Numbered from the stretch's first letter, positions 16,120 to 24,982 are shown. The stretch is 64,000 nucleotides of DNA from Mesobacillus subterraneus (GCF_003937825.1 NZ_RSFW01000006.1:62001-126000), one strand, 5' to 3'. Made by a program: numbers and translations. The notes: generated from the letters alone by a model not told the origin.

Positions 16120-18711
16120 CTATAATCGCGGATCGACAGGGTCTTGTTCCATCGCCAGGGTGGCAAGGACGCATTCGTGTACTCTTTCAATCGATTCTCC
16201 ATTCACGAAGCGCCGGATACCTTCGATTCCTAGTGCAAATTCCTTTAACGCCAGCTTCTGTTTTTTGCCGGTATTTCGCTTTTTCAAACGTTTCAGGTTT
16301 TCAGGCTTCAGATAGTCCATGCCATAAATGATTTTCAGGTATTTGCTGCCCCTCACCTTGATTGCTGGCTGGAGGAGTTTCCCTTTGCTTCGTGCAATAT
16401 AGTGCTCGGGCTTTATGACGATGCCTTCATGGCCTTCCCGGGTCATTTCTTCCCACCATTTGATGACTTCGGCCTCGCTGCTCGAATCGGTAATCACTTT
16501 GTATTCTGTCGCGACAAACAGGCTCGAGCAGGTTGCGAACTGATGGTTCATCTTCATATGCCATTCATGTGTTTCATCAAAGAACGTCCTGTTGCTGTGG
16601 GCCAGCACGTGGAACGGAGCGATCTGAATGTCATCCAGGCAGATTACATCCCAGCAATATCTTTGAAAAACTTCAGCAAACTCCTTTGCATTCAATAGTT
16701 TTTCATTATACTCATCCAGCCATGGAGTTAGTGCCTCATTTGTTTCGGCCGCTTGCGCTAATTTTTCCTGCATAAACGAACGGTCCATGATCGCATTCTC
16801 GGCAACATGGGCGTATTGCTTGCTGATTAGTTCCTTCGCCTTCAGATTCCATGGCATAATTTCTGCATCAAGCAACACAAAATCCGTTTCATGCTCGCTA
16901 AAATAATCATGCTTGTGCAAGTCATCCGTCAATTTCCGGACGATCTCTTTCTCCAACTCCTTGTCAAAAAACCTCCGGCCGCCACGCGTGTAAATGACAC
17001 CGAGCGTCACGTTCCCCACATATTTCTTTGCGACAGCCTCGTCCTTGAATAACAACAAAATTCCACGGCTGCCCATATGCTTTTTTTCAGCGACCATTCT
17101 ATCAACCCCGTGGCTCCGATAATATTGAATGGCCTCCAAAGGGTGCTCCAAAAAGGTTTCCAGCGAAGATGGCTCTGGAGTCGGGCTCATCGTCGGCGGT
17201 ATATAAATCAACTGTTCAATCGGAATCGTATGGTGTGATACAGCATCAATCGCTGGCTTGACCGTCTCCCCAGGAACAAAAATCTCGCCGAATTCCTCGG
17301 TAAGAACCGTATAGCCATTCAGGAAGTTTCCGATGTTCGGCTGATTCAGGCGTTTCTTTTCCCATTCCACCAATGGATTTTCAGGTGCTCCAGAGTAATC
17401 CTCTTTCGCCTGTACAGACACAATTTGAGATTCCGGGTAGCGGAAAGCCGTCAATTTGCCGCCAAAGACTACACCCTGGTCGATATTTAGCGTCTGATTG
17501 ATTTTCAGCGGTTGTGGTTTTGGATCATGTCCCCAGACAATCAACTGACTTGTCTTATGACCGATGAACCAATCTTTCCTGACCGGTTTTCCTTTTTCAT
17601 CAAAACCGTCCGTATCCCCGTAGCGGCTAAAATCACTTACATCACGCGATTGTTTGCCAATGTACTCATCTTTGATTCCTGCATGTGCGCAGACAACCGA
17701 AGGAATGCAGTTCTTTTTCAAAATATAATGAGATGGCGCGTCGAGGAGGAAATCCTTCAGCTTGCTCTTCCACTCTTCTGCCTTCTCGGAACCGTGCTCT
17801 TGTTCGTACTGCACAAATTCCTGTTCGACCTTTTCATCTCCATGGGCTAACGTCACTTTTTTCCCATCAAGCCATCTTGCAATTTTCCAGCCATGGTTAC
17901 TGTCGATCATGTAGGCCAAGCCATTTTCCACATGCCGGTAAAAGAACATCATTGTCTTCAGCGACTCAGGACCGCGGCTCATTACATCGCCAATCGACAG
18001 AAACTTTCTGCCTTCAGGATGACGGTAAAAATCGTCATTATCTTTTTTATATCCGAGCTTAGCCAGCAGCTCAATCATTTCATCATAACAGCCATGGATA
18101 TCCCCGATGATGTCAATTCCACCATCCGCCTCGATCTCAAGCGGATTACTTCTCCTCGTAAGCTCGAGCCCCTCAATATCCTTCAAAAAGTATAAGGAGC
18201 GGATGCCTTCTTTTTTCATAAAACGCTTTTCGCGAGTAAACACCTGGAATTGCTGTTTAATCCTCCGTTTGCCACGAGGCTGATCACGTTTTTCATCCCG
18301 TTCCAGCAGTACTTTTTCAGGCACATCAAGGACGATTGAAATGATTGGGACATGGTTTTCCCTCGCCATCGCAATATACCGCTTGCGGTCATCAGGCTGA
18401 AGGTGAGTCGCATCGACAAATGTCAGCTTATTCAGCCTGCACCTTGCCTGAATCATCTTATCCATCATGTCAAAAGCTTCTTTCGAAATCTGGCTGTATT
18501 CATCGAAGAGGATGTCCGCTGCTTCCTTCGGCCTGTTAGCCCAGTCAATGAACTCTTTATCACTCACAAGAATCCGGAATTGATCGGAGCTGACCACCTC
18601 GGATTCAGATATGAGCCCTTCCGCCTGCCATTTTTTCAGCAAGGTCGTTTTGCCGCTATTCGAAGGTCCAACCAGAAGAACAATTCCTGCGTAAGGCAAC
18701 ACAATTCTCAT
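16120..18711 (-). CDS. pnkp: Polynucleotide kinase-phosphatase-ligase Pnkp (RNA repair)
   Basis: 863 residues, close to the usual bacterial Pnkp length. N-terminal 5'-kinase with P-loop GPSNSGKT (15-22). Central metallophosphatase: GDIHGCYDE (203-211), GDVMSRGP (241-248), SNHG (271-274), HG (290-291), CAHAG (341-345). C-terminal adenylyltransferase with nucleotidyl Lys at about 544 in AEKKHMGSRG. In characterised systems Pnkp heals 5'-OH and 2',3'-cyclic phosphate ends of cleaved RNA and, with Hen1, seals them. In the phosphatase motifs the usual Asp of VDRG is Ser, and NHD reads NHG; metal-binding Asp, Asn and His are kept. It begins 3 nt after the hen1 stop codon, so the two are one unit. 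Confidence 0.95.
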   Translation of the reverse strand: MRIVLPYAGIVLLVGPSNSGKTTLLKKWQAEGLISESEVVSSDQFRILVSDKEFIDWANRPKEAADILFDEYSQISKEAFDMMDKMIQARCRLNKLTFVDATHLQPDDRKRYIAMARENHVPIISIVLDVPEKVLLERDEKRDQPRGKRRIKQQFQVFTREKRFMKKEGIRSLYFLKDIEGLELTRRSNPLEIEADGGIDIIGDIHGCYDEMIELLAKLGYKKDNDDFYRHPEGRKFLSIGDVMSRGPESLKTMMFFYRHVENGLAYMIDSNHGWKIARWLDGKKVTLAHGDEKVEQEFVQYEQEHGSEKAEEWKSKLKDFLLDAPSHYILKKNCIPSVVCAHAGIKDEYIGKQSRDVSDFSRYGDTDGFDEKGKPVRKDWFIGHKTSQLIVWGHDPKPQPLKINQTLNIDQGVVFGGKLTAFRYPESQIVSVQAKEDYSGAPENPLVEWEKKRLNQPNIGNFLNGYTVLTEEFGEIFVPGETVKPAIDAVSHHTIPIEQLIYIPPTMSPTPEPSSLETFLEHPLEAIQYYRSHGVDRMVAEKKHMGSRGILLLFKDEAVAKKYVGNVTLGVIYTRGGRRFFDKELEKEIVRKLTDDLHKHDYFSEHETDFVLLDAEIMPWNLKAKELISKQYAHVAENAIMDRSFMQEKLAQAAETNEALTPWLDEYNEKLLNAKEFAEVFQRYCWDVICLDDIQIAPFHVLAHSNRTFFDETHEWHMKMNHQFATCSSLFVATEYKVITDSSSEAEVIKWWEEMTREGHEGIVIKPEHYIARSKGKLLQPAIKVRGSKYLKIIYGMDYLKPENLKRLKKRNTGKKQKLALKEFALGIEGIRRFVNGESIERVHECVLATLAMEQDPVDPRL

Positions 18712-18714
18712 GAG

Positions 18715-20061
18715 TTAAACCTCCTTCCTTTTAAAAATACACATCTGTGTCGGGAAGCCCAGCTGTTCATGCTCCTCGCCAATCCCGTCAAAAAGCAGTT
18801 CGTAGTCTTCACTGTTATTCCTGTCCCTGCACCAGCTCTCAAACTCTGCTCTTGTCCATTCGAATCGATGATCCCCATGGCGGAATTCAGTGTCCATCTC
18901 ATAGATTGCATTGTACTCTTTGTTTGGAGTAGTGACTAATAGATTTTTCGGACGATATTCATTCAGGATCGTTTCAATAGCCTTAGGCAGCCGCTCTTCA
19001 TCGATATGTTCAATGACTTCACATAAAATAATGATGTCCTTGCCCTTCAACCGCTCATCATAATAGAAAAGGGAGCCCCATAGCTGGGTTGGCTTCATAA
19101 AACCGACCTTTCCTTCGGCTTGATTGAAGCGTTCCAGCGCTCTTAATGTGGCCTCTTCGGAAGGTTCAACAGCGAGTATCTCTTTCACACCGCTGACAAA
19201 ACCGAGCCTGACACTAAGCTTTCCCTCACCTGAACCGAGATCGACCACACTTTCCTTGTGATCCATCGCTCTGACTGTATCCACAATTTTTTCATAGCGA
19301 AGATCATTCAGACGAACCTTTTTCTCATCCTTCTCACGGGTTTCTTTTTCAGGCTTTTCCACCAGTTCATAAACATTTTTAAAACGAAGGGCCTGTTTCA
19401 GGATAAAACTCTTTTGAGGGTGTTCATCCAGCCAGCCTTCTCCATAGCGCTCCAGTTTTTCAATTTCCTTTTCATCGACATAATAATGCTTATAGTTGTC
19501 CATTACAGGGATCAGAACAAAAATCTGTCTTAACGCTTTTTGCAGTGTCGTGTTTCCTTTTAGCGTGATGAACCTGGCTGTGCTTTTTGATTTGAGGGCA
19601 AAAGTATATTGAATCTCCGGGGTGACGATCCCCACCTCAAATCCAAGCGGCTCGAACAAATCCTGTATTTGCTGATCCGAAAGACCAGAAGCCACCGGTC
19701 CCAAAAAAAACTCCAAGTCAAACCGGTGCCCTACCCAATCCATGTACTCTTCCTTTGGCTGCCCGTTCAGAGCTGTGCCAAGCGCATTCCTGATCAAAGA
19801 CAAAAAAATACTGCTCACCGCAAACTCACGGTCATTTATATAATGAGTAATATCATATTGATTCCCCTGATTCTTAACCAGTTCCAAAGAATCAGGCGCA
19901 ACAAACACCGTCGCCTCAACCTCAGACTCAGCAAACCGGCTAAAAAACAACCGCACCAAATGCCCCTTCAGCGACCTCTCATAAACATTATGCGGATTCT
20001 TCGCCAACAAATGCGAAACCACCCCAACACCCTCACCCACAGCCCGAATCGTTAACTGCAT
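18715..20061 (-). CDS. hen1: Hen1: 3'-terminal RNA ribose 2'-O-methyltransferase
   Basis: 448 residues from ATG 20061 (GGGGTG upstream). The N-terminal ~240 residues are the bacterial Hen1 ligase-activating domain (MQLTIRAVGEGVGVVSHLLA). The C-terminal methyltransferase has the SAM motif VDLGSGEGKLSVRL (about 273) and the metal site EVIEH (about 348-352) with HGDHRFEW (about 395-402). In known systems Hen1 methylates the 2'-OH at the 3' end of cleaved RNA before Pnkp ligates it, so the repaired site resists re-cleavage, and its N-terminal half activates the Pnkp ligase. The open frame runs 44 codons further upstream, but that stretch is two dispersed repeat arms and is not part of the protein. 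Confidence 0.94.
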   Translation of the reverse strand: MQLTIRAVGEGVGVVSHLLAKNPHNVYERSLKGHLVRLFFSRFAESEVEATVFVAPDSLELVKNQGNQYDITHYINDREFAVSSIFLSLIRNALGTALNGQPKEEYMDWVGHRFDLEFFLGPVASGLSDQQIQDLFEPLGFEVGIVTPEIQYTFALKSKSTARFITLKGNTTLQKALRQIFVLIPVMDNYKHYYVDEKEIEKLERYGEGWLDEHPQKSFILKQALRFKNVYELVEKPEKETREKDEKKVRLNDLRYEKIVDTVRAMDHKESVVDLGSGEGKLSVRLGFVSGVKEILAVEPSEEATLRALERFNQAEGKVGFMKPTQLWGSLFYYDERLKGKDIIILCEVIEHIDEERLPKAIETILNEYRPKNLLVTTPNKEYNAIYEMDTEFRHGDHRFEWTRAEFESWCRDRNNSEDYELLFDGIGEEHEQLGFPTQMCIFKRKEV

Positions 20062-20079
20062 CCTGCACCCCATTTCCGA

Positions 20080-20147
20080 AAACAGAGGGACGGTTCTCCT
20101 GTTTTTACCAATTCCCCTATAAAACAGAGGGACGGTTCTACTGTTTT
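20080..20147. repeat. Dispersed GGGACGGTTCT element, copy 8 (two direct arms) upstream of hen1
   Basis: Two left-type arms in the same orientation (cores 20087-20097 and 20129-20139) lie directly upstream of the hen1 ribosome binding site, in its 5' untranslated or promoter region. Confidence 0.9.
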
Positions 20148-20218
20148 CACTAAACTCTAATTCTTTATATTGTAAAGCCCAATTCCTGAACATACTATAC
20201 CATTTTCACAGGCAGACT

Positions 20219-20297
20219 GAAAACAGAGGGACGGTTCTTATGTTTTACATCCTTTGACACCGAATGATTAAAACACAAGAACCGTCCCCGTGTTTTG
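20219..20297. repeat. Dispersed GGGACGGTTCT inverted-repeat element, copy 9
   Basis: Left arm core 20228-20238 and right arm core 20278-20288. Its right end is 5 nt from the stop codon of the YdcF-like gene. Confidence 0.9.
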
Positions 20298-20301
20298 GTC
20301 A

Positions 20302-20898
20302 CTACCTAAAAGGAAGACTCAAAATATATCCGACATAGAAAAACACCTCTCTTAGAAAGAAGGGTATTTTGCTCTTCCATGTTTTATAAACGGATGTTTG
20401 TGTTGGTGATGCGTAAGCTTTCATGCCAGTGTCTTTCGCCATAACAATGGCTCTTTTCATATGCAACGGATCGCTTACGATTGTGAATGTCCTGAAATGA
20501 TTATTGGCGGCCAACTCATAAGCATACTTTAGGTTTTCTTCTGTAATTCTAGATTTCGTTTCCATCAGGATATTTTCAGAATGAACATTGTTTTTAATAG
20601 CATACTCTCTTGCAACCTCAGATTCTGCCCACTGACCCCCTTTGCCCTTCCCGCCTGTAAAAATAATTTTGTCTACATAACCATTCTCATATAGCCAAAT
20701 TGCATGATTAATCCTCTCCCGTAAAACAGGAGATGGCTCATCACCCCAGGCAGCAGCACCAAGCACCACTGCTACATCCGTTTTAACCAATTGAACCTCA
20801 TCACCAAAAGTCCAAATATCAAAAGCCGAATAAATAATGAAAATCAAGAAAACAACCATTATAGAAGTAATCAACCTAAACCCAATCTTTTTGTTCAT
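20302..20898 (-). CDS. YdcF/SanA-like DUF218 membrane protein
   Basis: 198 residues. One N-terminal membrane helix (LITSIMVVFLIFIIYSAFDI), then the DUF218 domain: DVAVVLGAAAWGDEPSPVLR, GYVDKIIFTGGKGKGGQWAE, TEENLKYAYELAANN and VSDPLHMKRAIVMAKD. DUF218 proteins of the SanA/YdcF group are thought to act at the cell envelope; the reaction is not established. ATG at 20898 follows AGGAA. It stands alone between two repeat elements, with a divergent gene upstream. Confidence 0.88.
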   Translation of the reverse strand: MNKKIGFRLITSIMVVFLIFIIYSAFDIWTFGDEVQLVKTDVAVVLGAAAWGDEPSPVLRERINHAIWLYENGYVDKIIFTGGKGKGGQWAESEVAREYAIKNNVHSENILMETKSRITEENLKYAYELAANNHFRTFTIVSDPLHMKRAIVMAKDTGMKAYASPTQTSVYKTWKSKIPFFLREVFFYVGYILSLPFR

Positions 20899-20913
20899 TT
20901 CCTATCACCCTTT

Positions 20914-21023
20914 TAAAACAGAGGGACGGTTCTACTGTTTTCACAATCTAATTGATCCCGAATGAATTAAACACGAGAACCGTCCCTCTGATTCGCAAAA
21001 CACAAGAACCGTCCCCGTGTTTT
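20914..21023. repeat. Dispersed GGGACGGTTCT element, copy 10 (three arms)
   Basis: Arm cores at 20923-20933 (GGGACGGTTCT), 20976-20986 and 21005-21015 (both AGAACCGTCCC). Unusually for this family, it lies between two divergent genes and not at a gene 3' end. Confidence 0.9.
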
Positions 21024-21088
21024 GGTTATATTCCTCAATGGACAGGCATATGGTTTAAGTGTGACTACAATTAAAGGGGTAAATCATT

Positions 21089-21415
21089 TTGAAGCGAATA
21101 ATTGGTTTTGTCATCTTGATGTTATTGTGTGTGTATTTGGTATATAACAATGCTGCCATTTCTCAGACTAACTCTAAAATGGATTATATTGAAACAGATG
21201 CTGGTGTACAAACGGAATCCGAAAGTGCGGAAGACGTTTTGGAGCTCATCGTCCCTGAGTTGGAATACGTTCATGACGAAGACCTAGACGAGGAAGTCGA
21301 CGGTTATATCGTCGAAACTCACCAGGAATATGAAGTTTACAGGGATCAAAACGGAAAAATCATCAAACAGGTGCCTACCTCGAACTTTGATTATATTCGT
21401 TATAAAAAATACTAA
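21089..21415 (+). CDS. Membrane-anchored acidic hypothetical protein (108 aa)
   Basis: An N-terminal hydrophobic helix (IIGFVILMLLCVYLVYNNAA) is followed by a strongly acidic extracytoplasmic segment (ESAEDVLELIVPELEYVHDE) and a tail EYEVYRDQNGKIIKQVPTSN. No family recognised. Start is TTG at 21089, with AAAGGGGT about 8 nt upstream. It is divergent from the YdcF-like gene across repeat copy 10. Confidence 0.65.
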   Translation: MKRIIGFVILMLLCVYLVYNNAAISQTNSKMDYIETDAGVQTESESAEDVLELIVPELEYVHDEDLDEEVDGYIVETHQEYEVYRDQNGKIIKQVPTSNFDYIRYKKY

Positions 21416-21492
21416 TATGACAATGGGAATTCGAACTTTCAGATGTATTTCTGAATTCGACTTCCCTCTTTTGTTCTTTCAGGCATTTCTTT

Positions 21493-21951
21493 TCACTGCC
21501 CATACTTCTTATTCCATTCCTCACTCCATTCTTCCAACTTATCCCCCTGCACTTCTTCAGCTGTTTTACCCTCAAGTGAATAACCCCAGCCGCCCATGGT
21601 ATCATCATCTGGATAGGAAGTACCGCCAATTATTTTCCCATCAACAATGAATACTCTTACCTCGACCTTTTTGCCATAAATTTTGCTTACTGGATGATTC
21701 TTCACAATAAAAATTTCCTGAATGATTTCTTTTCCTATGTACGGATCTGGCTGAACGGTTTGCCTGGCCCAGATCGATTTATGCGGCATATCAACAAGTT
21801 CATGCTTTTCAAATGAATAAACCTGACTTCCTTCATAAGATTTTAATGAATAACCTTGGTCCACAAGATACTGCCGTGCCAACTCACCAGTAGAATCCGG
21901 CTCTAATTTTGGTCCGCAGCCAACAAGCAACAAGAATAGCATAAGAAACAT
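21493..21951 (-). CDS. Putative lipoprotein
   Basis: About 152 residues. The lipobox LVGC places the lipidated Cys at about residue 12, followed by a soluble domain (YLVDQGYSLKSYEGSQVYSF, then EEWSEEWNKKYGQ). Function unknown. The ATG at 21951 leaves a signal peptide without a basic n-region, and the ribosome site GGTGAGGG lies 18 nt upstream. An in-frame ATC at 21960, 6 nt after that site, or ATT just upstream would add a Lys-containing n-region, so the true start may be non-canonical. It sits in a run of four small membrane or exported proteins of unknown role. Confidence 0.65.
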   Translation of the reverse strand: MFLMLFLLLVGCGPKLEPDSTGELARQYLVDQGYSLKSYEGSQVYSFEKHELVDMPHKSIWARQTVQPDPYIGKEIIQEIFIVKNHPVSKIYGKKVEVRVFIVDGKIIGGTSYPDDDTMGGWGYSLEGKTAEEVQGDKLEEWSEEWNKKYGQ

Positions 21952-22013
21952 GGTGTGTTTGATAAAAATCCCTCACCTATCATTCATTTATGAGCTGCAA
22001 CACTTAAGCTAAA

Positions 22014-22229
22014 TCATTTCATTATGTTTTTATCAATTCCAAGCACAGTTTTTAAAATATCTTTTATCAAAGGGACACCACAAACTACAAATAAAATGAA
22101 ACCTAAATAATCGAATGCAGCATCAACTACGTCTGAAACGTCTCTCCAGAAAAAAAACATTGGTATAGGTAATACCATTAATGTTGCTCCTATGATAAAG
22201 CCATAAAATAAAATTCTCTGTCTGTCCAC
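22014..22229 (-). CDS. Small two-helix membrane protein (71 aa)
   Basis: Two hydrophobic segments (ILFYGFIIGATLMVLPIPMF and YLGFILFVVCGVPLIKDIL) joined by an acidic turn. Start is GTG at 22229, with AAGGGG about 8 nt upstream. It lies 60 nt from the secreted-protein gene at 22294 and may share its transcript. No family recognised. Confidence 0.6.
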   Translation of the reverse strand: MDRQRILFYGFIIGATLMVLPIPMFFFWRDVSDVVDAAFDYLGFILFVVCGVPLIKDILKTVLGIDKNIMK

Positions 22230-22293
22230 TTTGTTTACCCCTTAACACGATGATTTTATGTTCTTGCTATTCAGGGAAAATCTTACTCTTCTA

Positions 22294-22725
22294 TCAATAC
22301 CCCCATCCATCAAGCTTCCAGCGATCCAATTTATGATCCCTAACCAATATCCATTTCCAATCTGTCTGAGTTGAATTTGGCTCAAAGCTTCCATCCCCAC
22401 CGGACGAATCGACATCAAAATTAGATAAAAGCACCATGACATTTTCTGCTTTTACACCAGTTTCGGAGCCACGTCCATACTTTATATAATCTTCAGCCAG
22501 TTCATTTGATTTATCTTCTGAATACCAGATTTTCGTGAGATTACATCCATTAAACTCTAAAAATTTCAGTTTAACACGACTTACGGCATCGTTTATTTCC
22601 TCTTCGGAAAACTTGGTCGATTTCCCAATACTCACCTCAGCACCATGCGCTTTACCTAGCTGTGTATATATCAGGCCCGCGAAGATCACAACCACTAATC
22701 CAATATACAAGATTCTTTTTTTCAT
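22294..22725 (-). CDS. Exported or membrane-anchored hypothetical protein (143 aa)
   Basis: A signal or anchor helix (ILYIGLVVVIFAGLIYTQL) precedes a domain with conserved-looking motifs: FSEEEINDAVSRVKLKFLEF, then GCNLTKIWY, VLLSNFDVDSSGGDGSFEPN and a Trp-rich end ILVRDHKLDRWKLDGWGY. I recall similar uncharacterised Firmicute proteins ending DWGY, but no named function. ATG at 22725 has GAGGGGT about 6 nt upstream. Confidence 0.7.
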   Translation of the reverse strand: MKKRILYIGLVVVIFAGLIYTQLGKAHGAEVSIGKSTKFSEEEINDAVSRVKLKFLEFNGCNLTKIWYSEDKSNELAEDYIKYGRGSETGVKAENVMVLLSNFDVDSSGGDGSFEPNSTQTDWKWILVRDHKLDRWKLDGWGY

Positions 22726-22778
22726 ATAATACCCCTCTTAAATAATCTCTTCTTTCCCTGCAAATTATTTCATTCTGT

Positions 22779-23213
22779 TCAATCTTGCGAGAGAAACACC
22801 AAATCCTTTAAATTCACAGATGATAGTTCGTATTGTGAGTTCACTAATATAAGCATCTTTTGATAAAATCCGATGTCCTCCTCTGTGGGCATTTCCAGAA
22901 AAATACCTTTATCTACTTTGTAGTTAAAAATCGTGGCACAAAAATCTTTCGTATCTACCAAATCATTAGCGAATTCCTCAAATACAACTGCATCTTCCTT
23001 GTTCAATTCCTCATCCGTAAGAAAATCTACTTTTATAATATTCTGGTAGACTCCGATGTCTTCTTCTGTCATATAGATGAATGTGTTGAGATCATCACGA
23101 TTCAATGGTCTTCTTAAATCTTCAATGATCAAGTACCCTAACGAAATGTTGTTCCTATAAAGCAGAAAAATTTCTAAATCTCTTAGTCTTAACTTTCTTT
23201 TAAAAGAAATCAC
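22779..23213 (-). CDS. Hypothetical cytosolic protein (144 aa)
   Basis: Acidic, no membrane segment, with an internal pair of similar phrases: TEEDIGVYQNIIKVDFLTDE and, later, TEEDIGFYQKMLILVNSQYE, suggesting an internal duplication of a small helix motif. Start GTG at 23213 follows GGAGAA. No family recognised; unrelated to its exported neighbours as far as I can see. Confidence 0.6.
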   Translation of the reverse strand: MISFKRKLRLRDLEIFLLYRNNISLGYLIIEDLRRPLNRDDLNTFIYMTEEDIGVYQNIIKVDFLTDEELNKEDAVVFEEFANDLVDTKDFCATIFNYKVDKGIFLEMPTEEDIGFYQKMLILVNSQYELSSVNLKDLVFLSQD

Positions 23214-23467
23214 AGAGTTCTCCTTTAGTACAATTTAATTAAAATTAGATGTTTCATGTAATTCTAATTTCTATAAATTGGTCAATTATCCCTCTAATTT
23301 TCCAATTAATTAGGCTGAATTTATTTACAAAGATAGAAAATGCCGCCCAGGCAGGGAGCAAATTGAAACAGGAGAACATCAATTCATCCTTAGCTCATCA
23401 AGAGTGCCATTCTTTGTTTAGTTTAATTAAGGTCCGGAAACTGGTCCAATGGCTTATCAAATTTGCC

Positions 23468-23491
23468 AGCCTAATTTTGTACTATTAGGCT
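23468..23491. promoter_or_regulatory. Inverted repeat upstream of the sugar dehydrogenase gene
   Basis: AGCCTAA and TTAGGCT are separated by ten bases, about 50 nt upstream of the likely start. It could be an operator or a weak terminator without U-run. The remaining 23214-23467 contains no gene I can support. Confidence 0.35.
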
Positions 23492-23543
23492 GTTCTAATC
23501 ATATTTTTAATTAAGAACACGATTAGAAGGAGTGCAAAGTCAG

Positions 23544-24956
23544 TTGAGAAAAGTCAAGGTTGGTTTACGGCCCATTGTAAGCAACATCAATTTGCCCACT
23601 GTTCTAAAAACAGCTTTACTTCCAGGTGACTCGATTGAAAGATTATTTATTGCCACCCAGGTAGGAGAAATCTTTTATGTAGGAAACGGAGATATTAGGA
23701 CTTTTTTAGATATTCGCCAAAATATTATCAAACTGGGGGCTTCTAGTGGCGGATATGATGAGCGGGGATTGCTGGGGCTTGCATTCCATCCTGAATTTTA
23801 TAAGAACGGTCTTTTCTATCTTCATTATTCAGCAGCTGGCACACAAGGACCAGGTGCTCTTCCTGAATCTTTTCAGCCTGACCCGTGTGATCCTCAAACT
23901 TTAAACTTAAAATGGTTAAATAGAGAAAATCAATATGACCATATTGATACAGTTGAAGAATGGGTTTTGCAATCGAATGGTCAACCGCAAAAGCGTCGGA
24001 CATTACTTAACTTAAGAAGACCCTTTTCCAATCATAATGGCTTCAATAGTTTAAACTTCTCACCTGAAACAGGAAAACTTGTTTTAACAACAGGAGATGG
24101 CGGATCAGCCAATGATCCATTTAACTTAAGCCAGGACGATTTGGAAATCGCAGGTAAAATAATTGAAATTGATGTAGCCAAGAATACATACATCAATAAC
24201 CCACCCACTGTCACGCGTTTTAATGAACTTCCCGCATCTATTCAGGAAACACTCACGGTAATGGCCAAAGGGGTTCGCAATATACCAGGCATTTCTTTTC
24301 AGAGGTTTTATAATCAATATATTAAATATGCCGGAAATGTCGGCCAGGATTTGGTCGAGTCGATTTTTTCATTTGTCCATTATCAACCAATCCCGGTTAC
24401 TCAGCTTACTCAAGCTTCTCTCATGAATTCTCTACCTGGCAAAGATGGATTTATAAACTTTGGCTGGCGAGGTTGGGAAGGTGCTTTTCCTGCTTCAATA
24501 ATAAGAGGCTGCAATTCAACTCCGACTTTGGATGAAAAACTATTTGCTTTTTACAATGAAGCAGTAACACTTTCAGGAAGTCGTCTCCAGCCATTAACTA
24601 GTTATTTCCATAAAGATCCCAGACCCGATAAATTTGGAGGAACTGCTCTAACAGGAGTTCAGCCATATATGGGGAACCAAATTCCTGGTTTGACAGGAAG
24701 TGTTGTGTTTACCGATCTTGCCCGGAAAGAATCTCAACCTGAGGTTAGAGGGGTTTTAGCTTACACCTTCGTAAGACCAGATGGTAAGCAAAATGATTTT
24801 AGTGTGATCCAAACCGATTATGATTTTGGCTCTCAATCAGCCTATTATGTCAATTTGGGAACGAATCTAAATCAAACCAGATTATATTTAGGGGTTTATG
24901 CCTCTATGAAAGTGACTGATCTTAACCAAGGCACTATTTTTGAGATCGTTCCATGA
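23544..24956 (+). CDS. PQQ-dependent sugar dehydrogenase-like beta-propeller (GSDH family)
   Basis: About 470 residues with the glucose/sorbosone dehydrogenase pattern: ERLFIATQVGEIFYVG, GGYDERGLLGLAFHPEF, the blade motif FSNHNGFNSLNFSPETGKLV with catalytic-type His, TTGDGGSANDPFN, and GKIIEIDVAKN. In this family the enzyme oxidises aldoses with PQQ and Ca2+ outside the cell. Here no signal peptide or lipobox is visible, and several central segments are longer than usual, so enzymatic activity is uncertain. The frame opens with GTG at 23532, which overlaps the GAAGGAG site; TTG at 23544 has better spacing. No PQQ genes nearby. Confidence 0.75.
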   Translation: MRKVKVGLRPIVSNINLPTVLKTALLPGDSIERLFIATQVGEIFYVGNGDIRTFLDIRQNIIKLGASSGGYDERGLLGLAFHPEFYKNGLFYLHYSAAGTQGPGALPESFQPDPCDPQTLNLKWLNRENQYDHIDTVEEWVLQSNGQPQKRRTLLNLRRPFSNHNGFNSLNFSPETGKLVLTTGDGGSANDPFNLSQDDLEIAGKIIEIDVAKNTYINNPPTVTRFNELPASIQETLTVMAKGVRNIPGISFQRFYNQYIKYAGNVGQDLVESIFSFVHYQPIPVTQLTQASLMNSLPGKDGFINFGWRGWEGAFPASIIRGCNSTPTLDEKLFAFYNEAVTLSGSRLQPLTSYFHKDPRPDKFGGTALTGVQPYMGNQIPGLTGSVVFTDLARKESQPEVRGVLAYTFVRPDGKQNDFSVIQTDYDFGSQSAYYVNLGTNLNQTRLYLGVYASMKVTDLNQGTIFEIVP

Positions 24957-24982
24957 ATCATTTCCACTGTTGATAAGGGGAA

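Noticed and set aside
18352-18939. 195-codon plus-strand frame
   Set aside because: Antisense shadow of pnkp and hen1, crossing the junction of the two real genes.
20062-20193. N-terminal extension of Hen1
   Set aside because: It is made of two repeat arms read in frame; the family N-terminus begins at MQLTI with a ribosome site.
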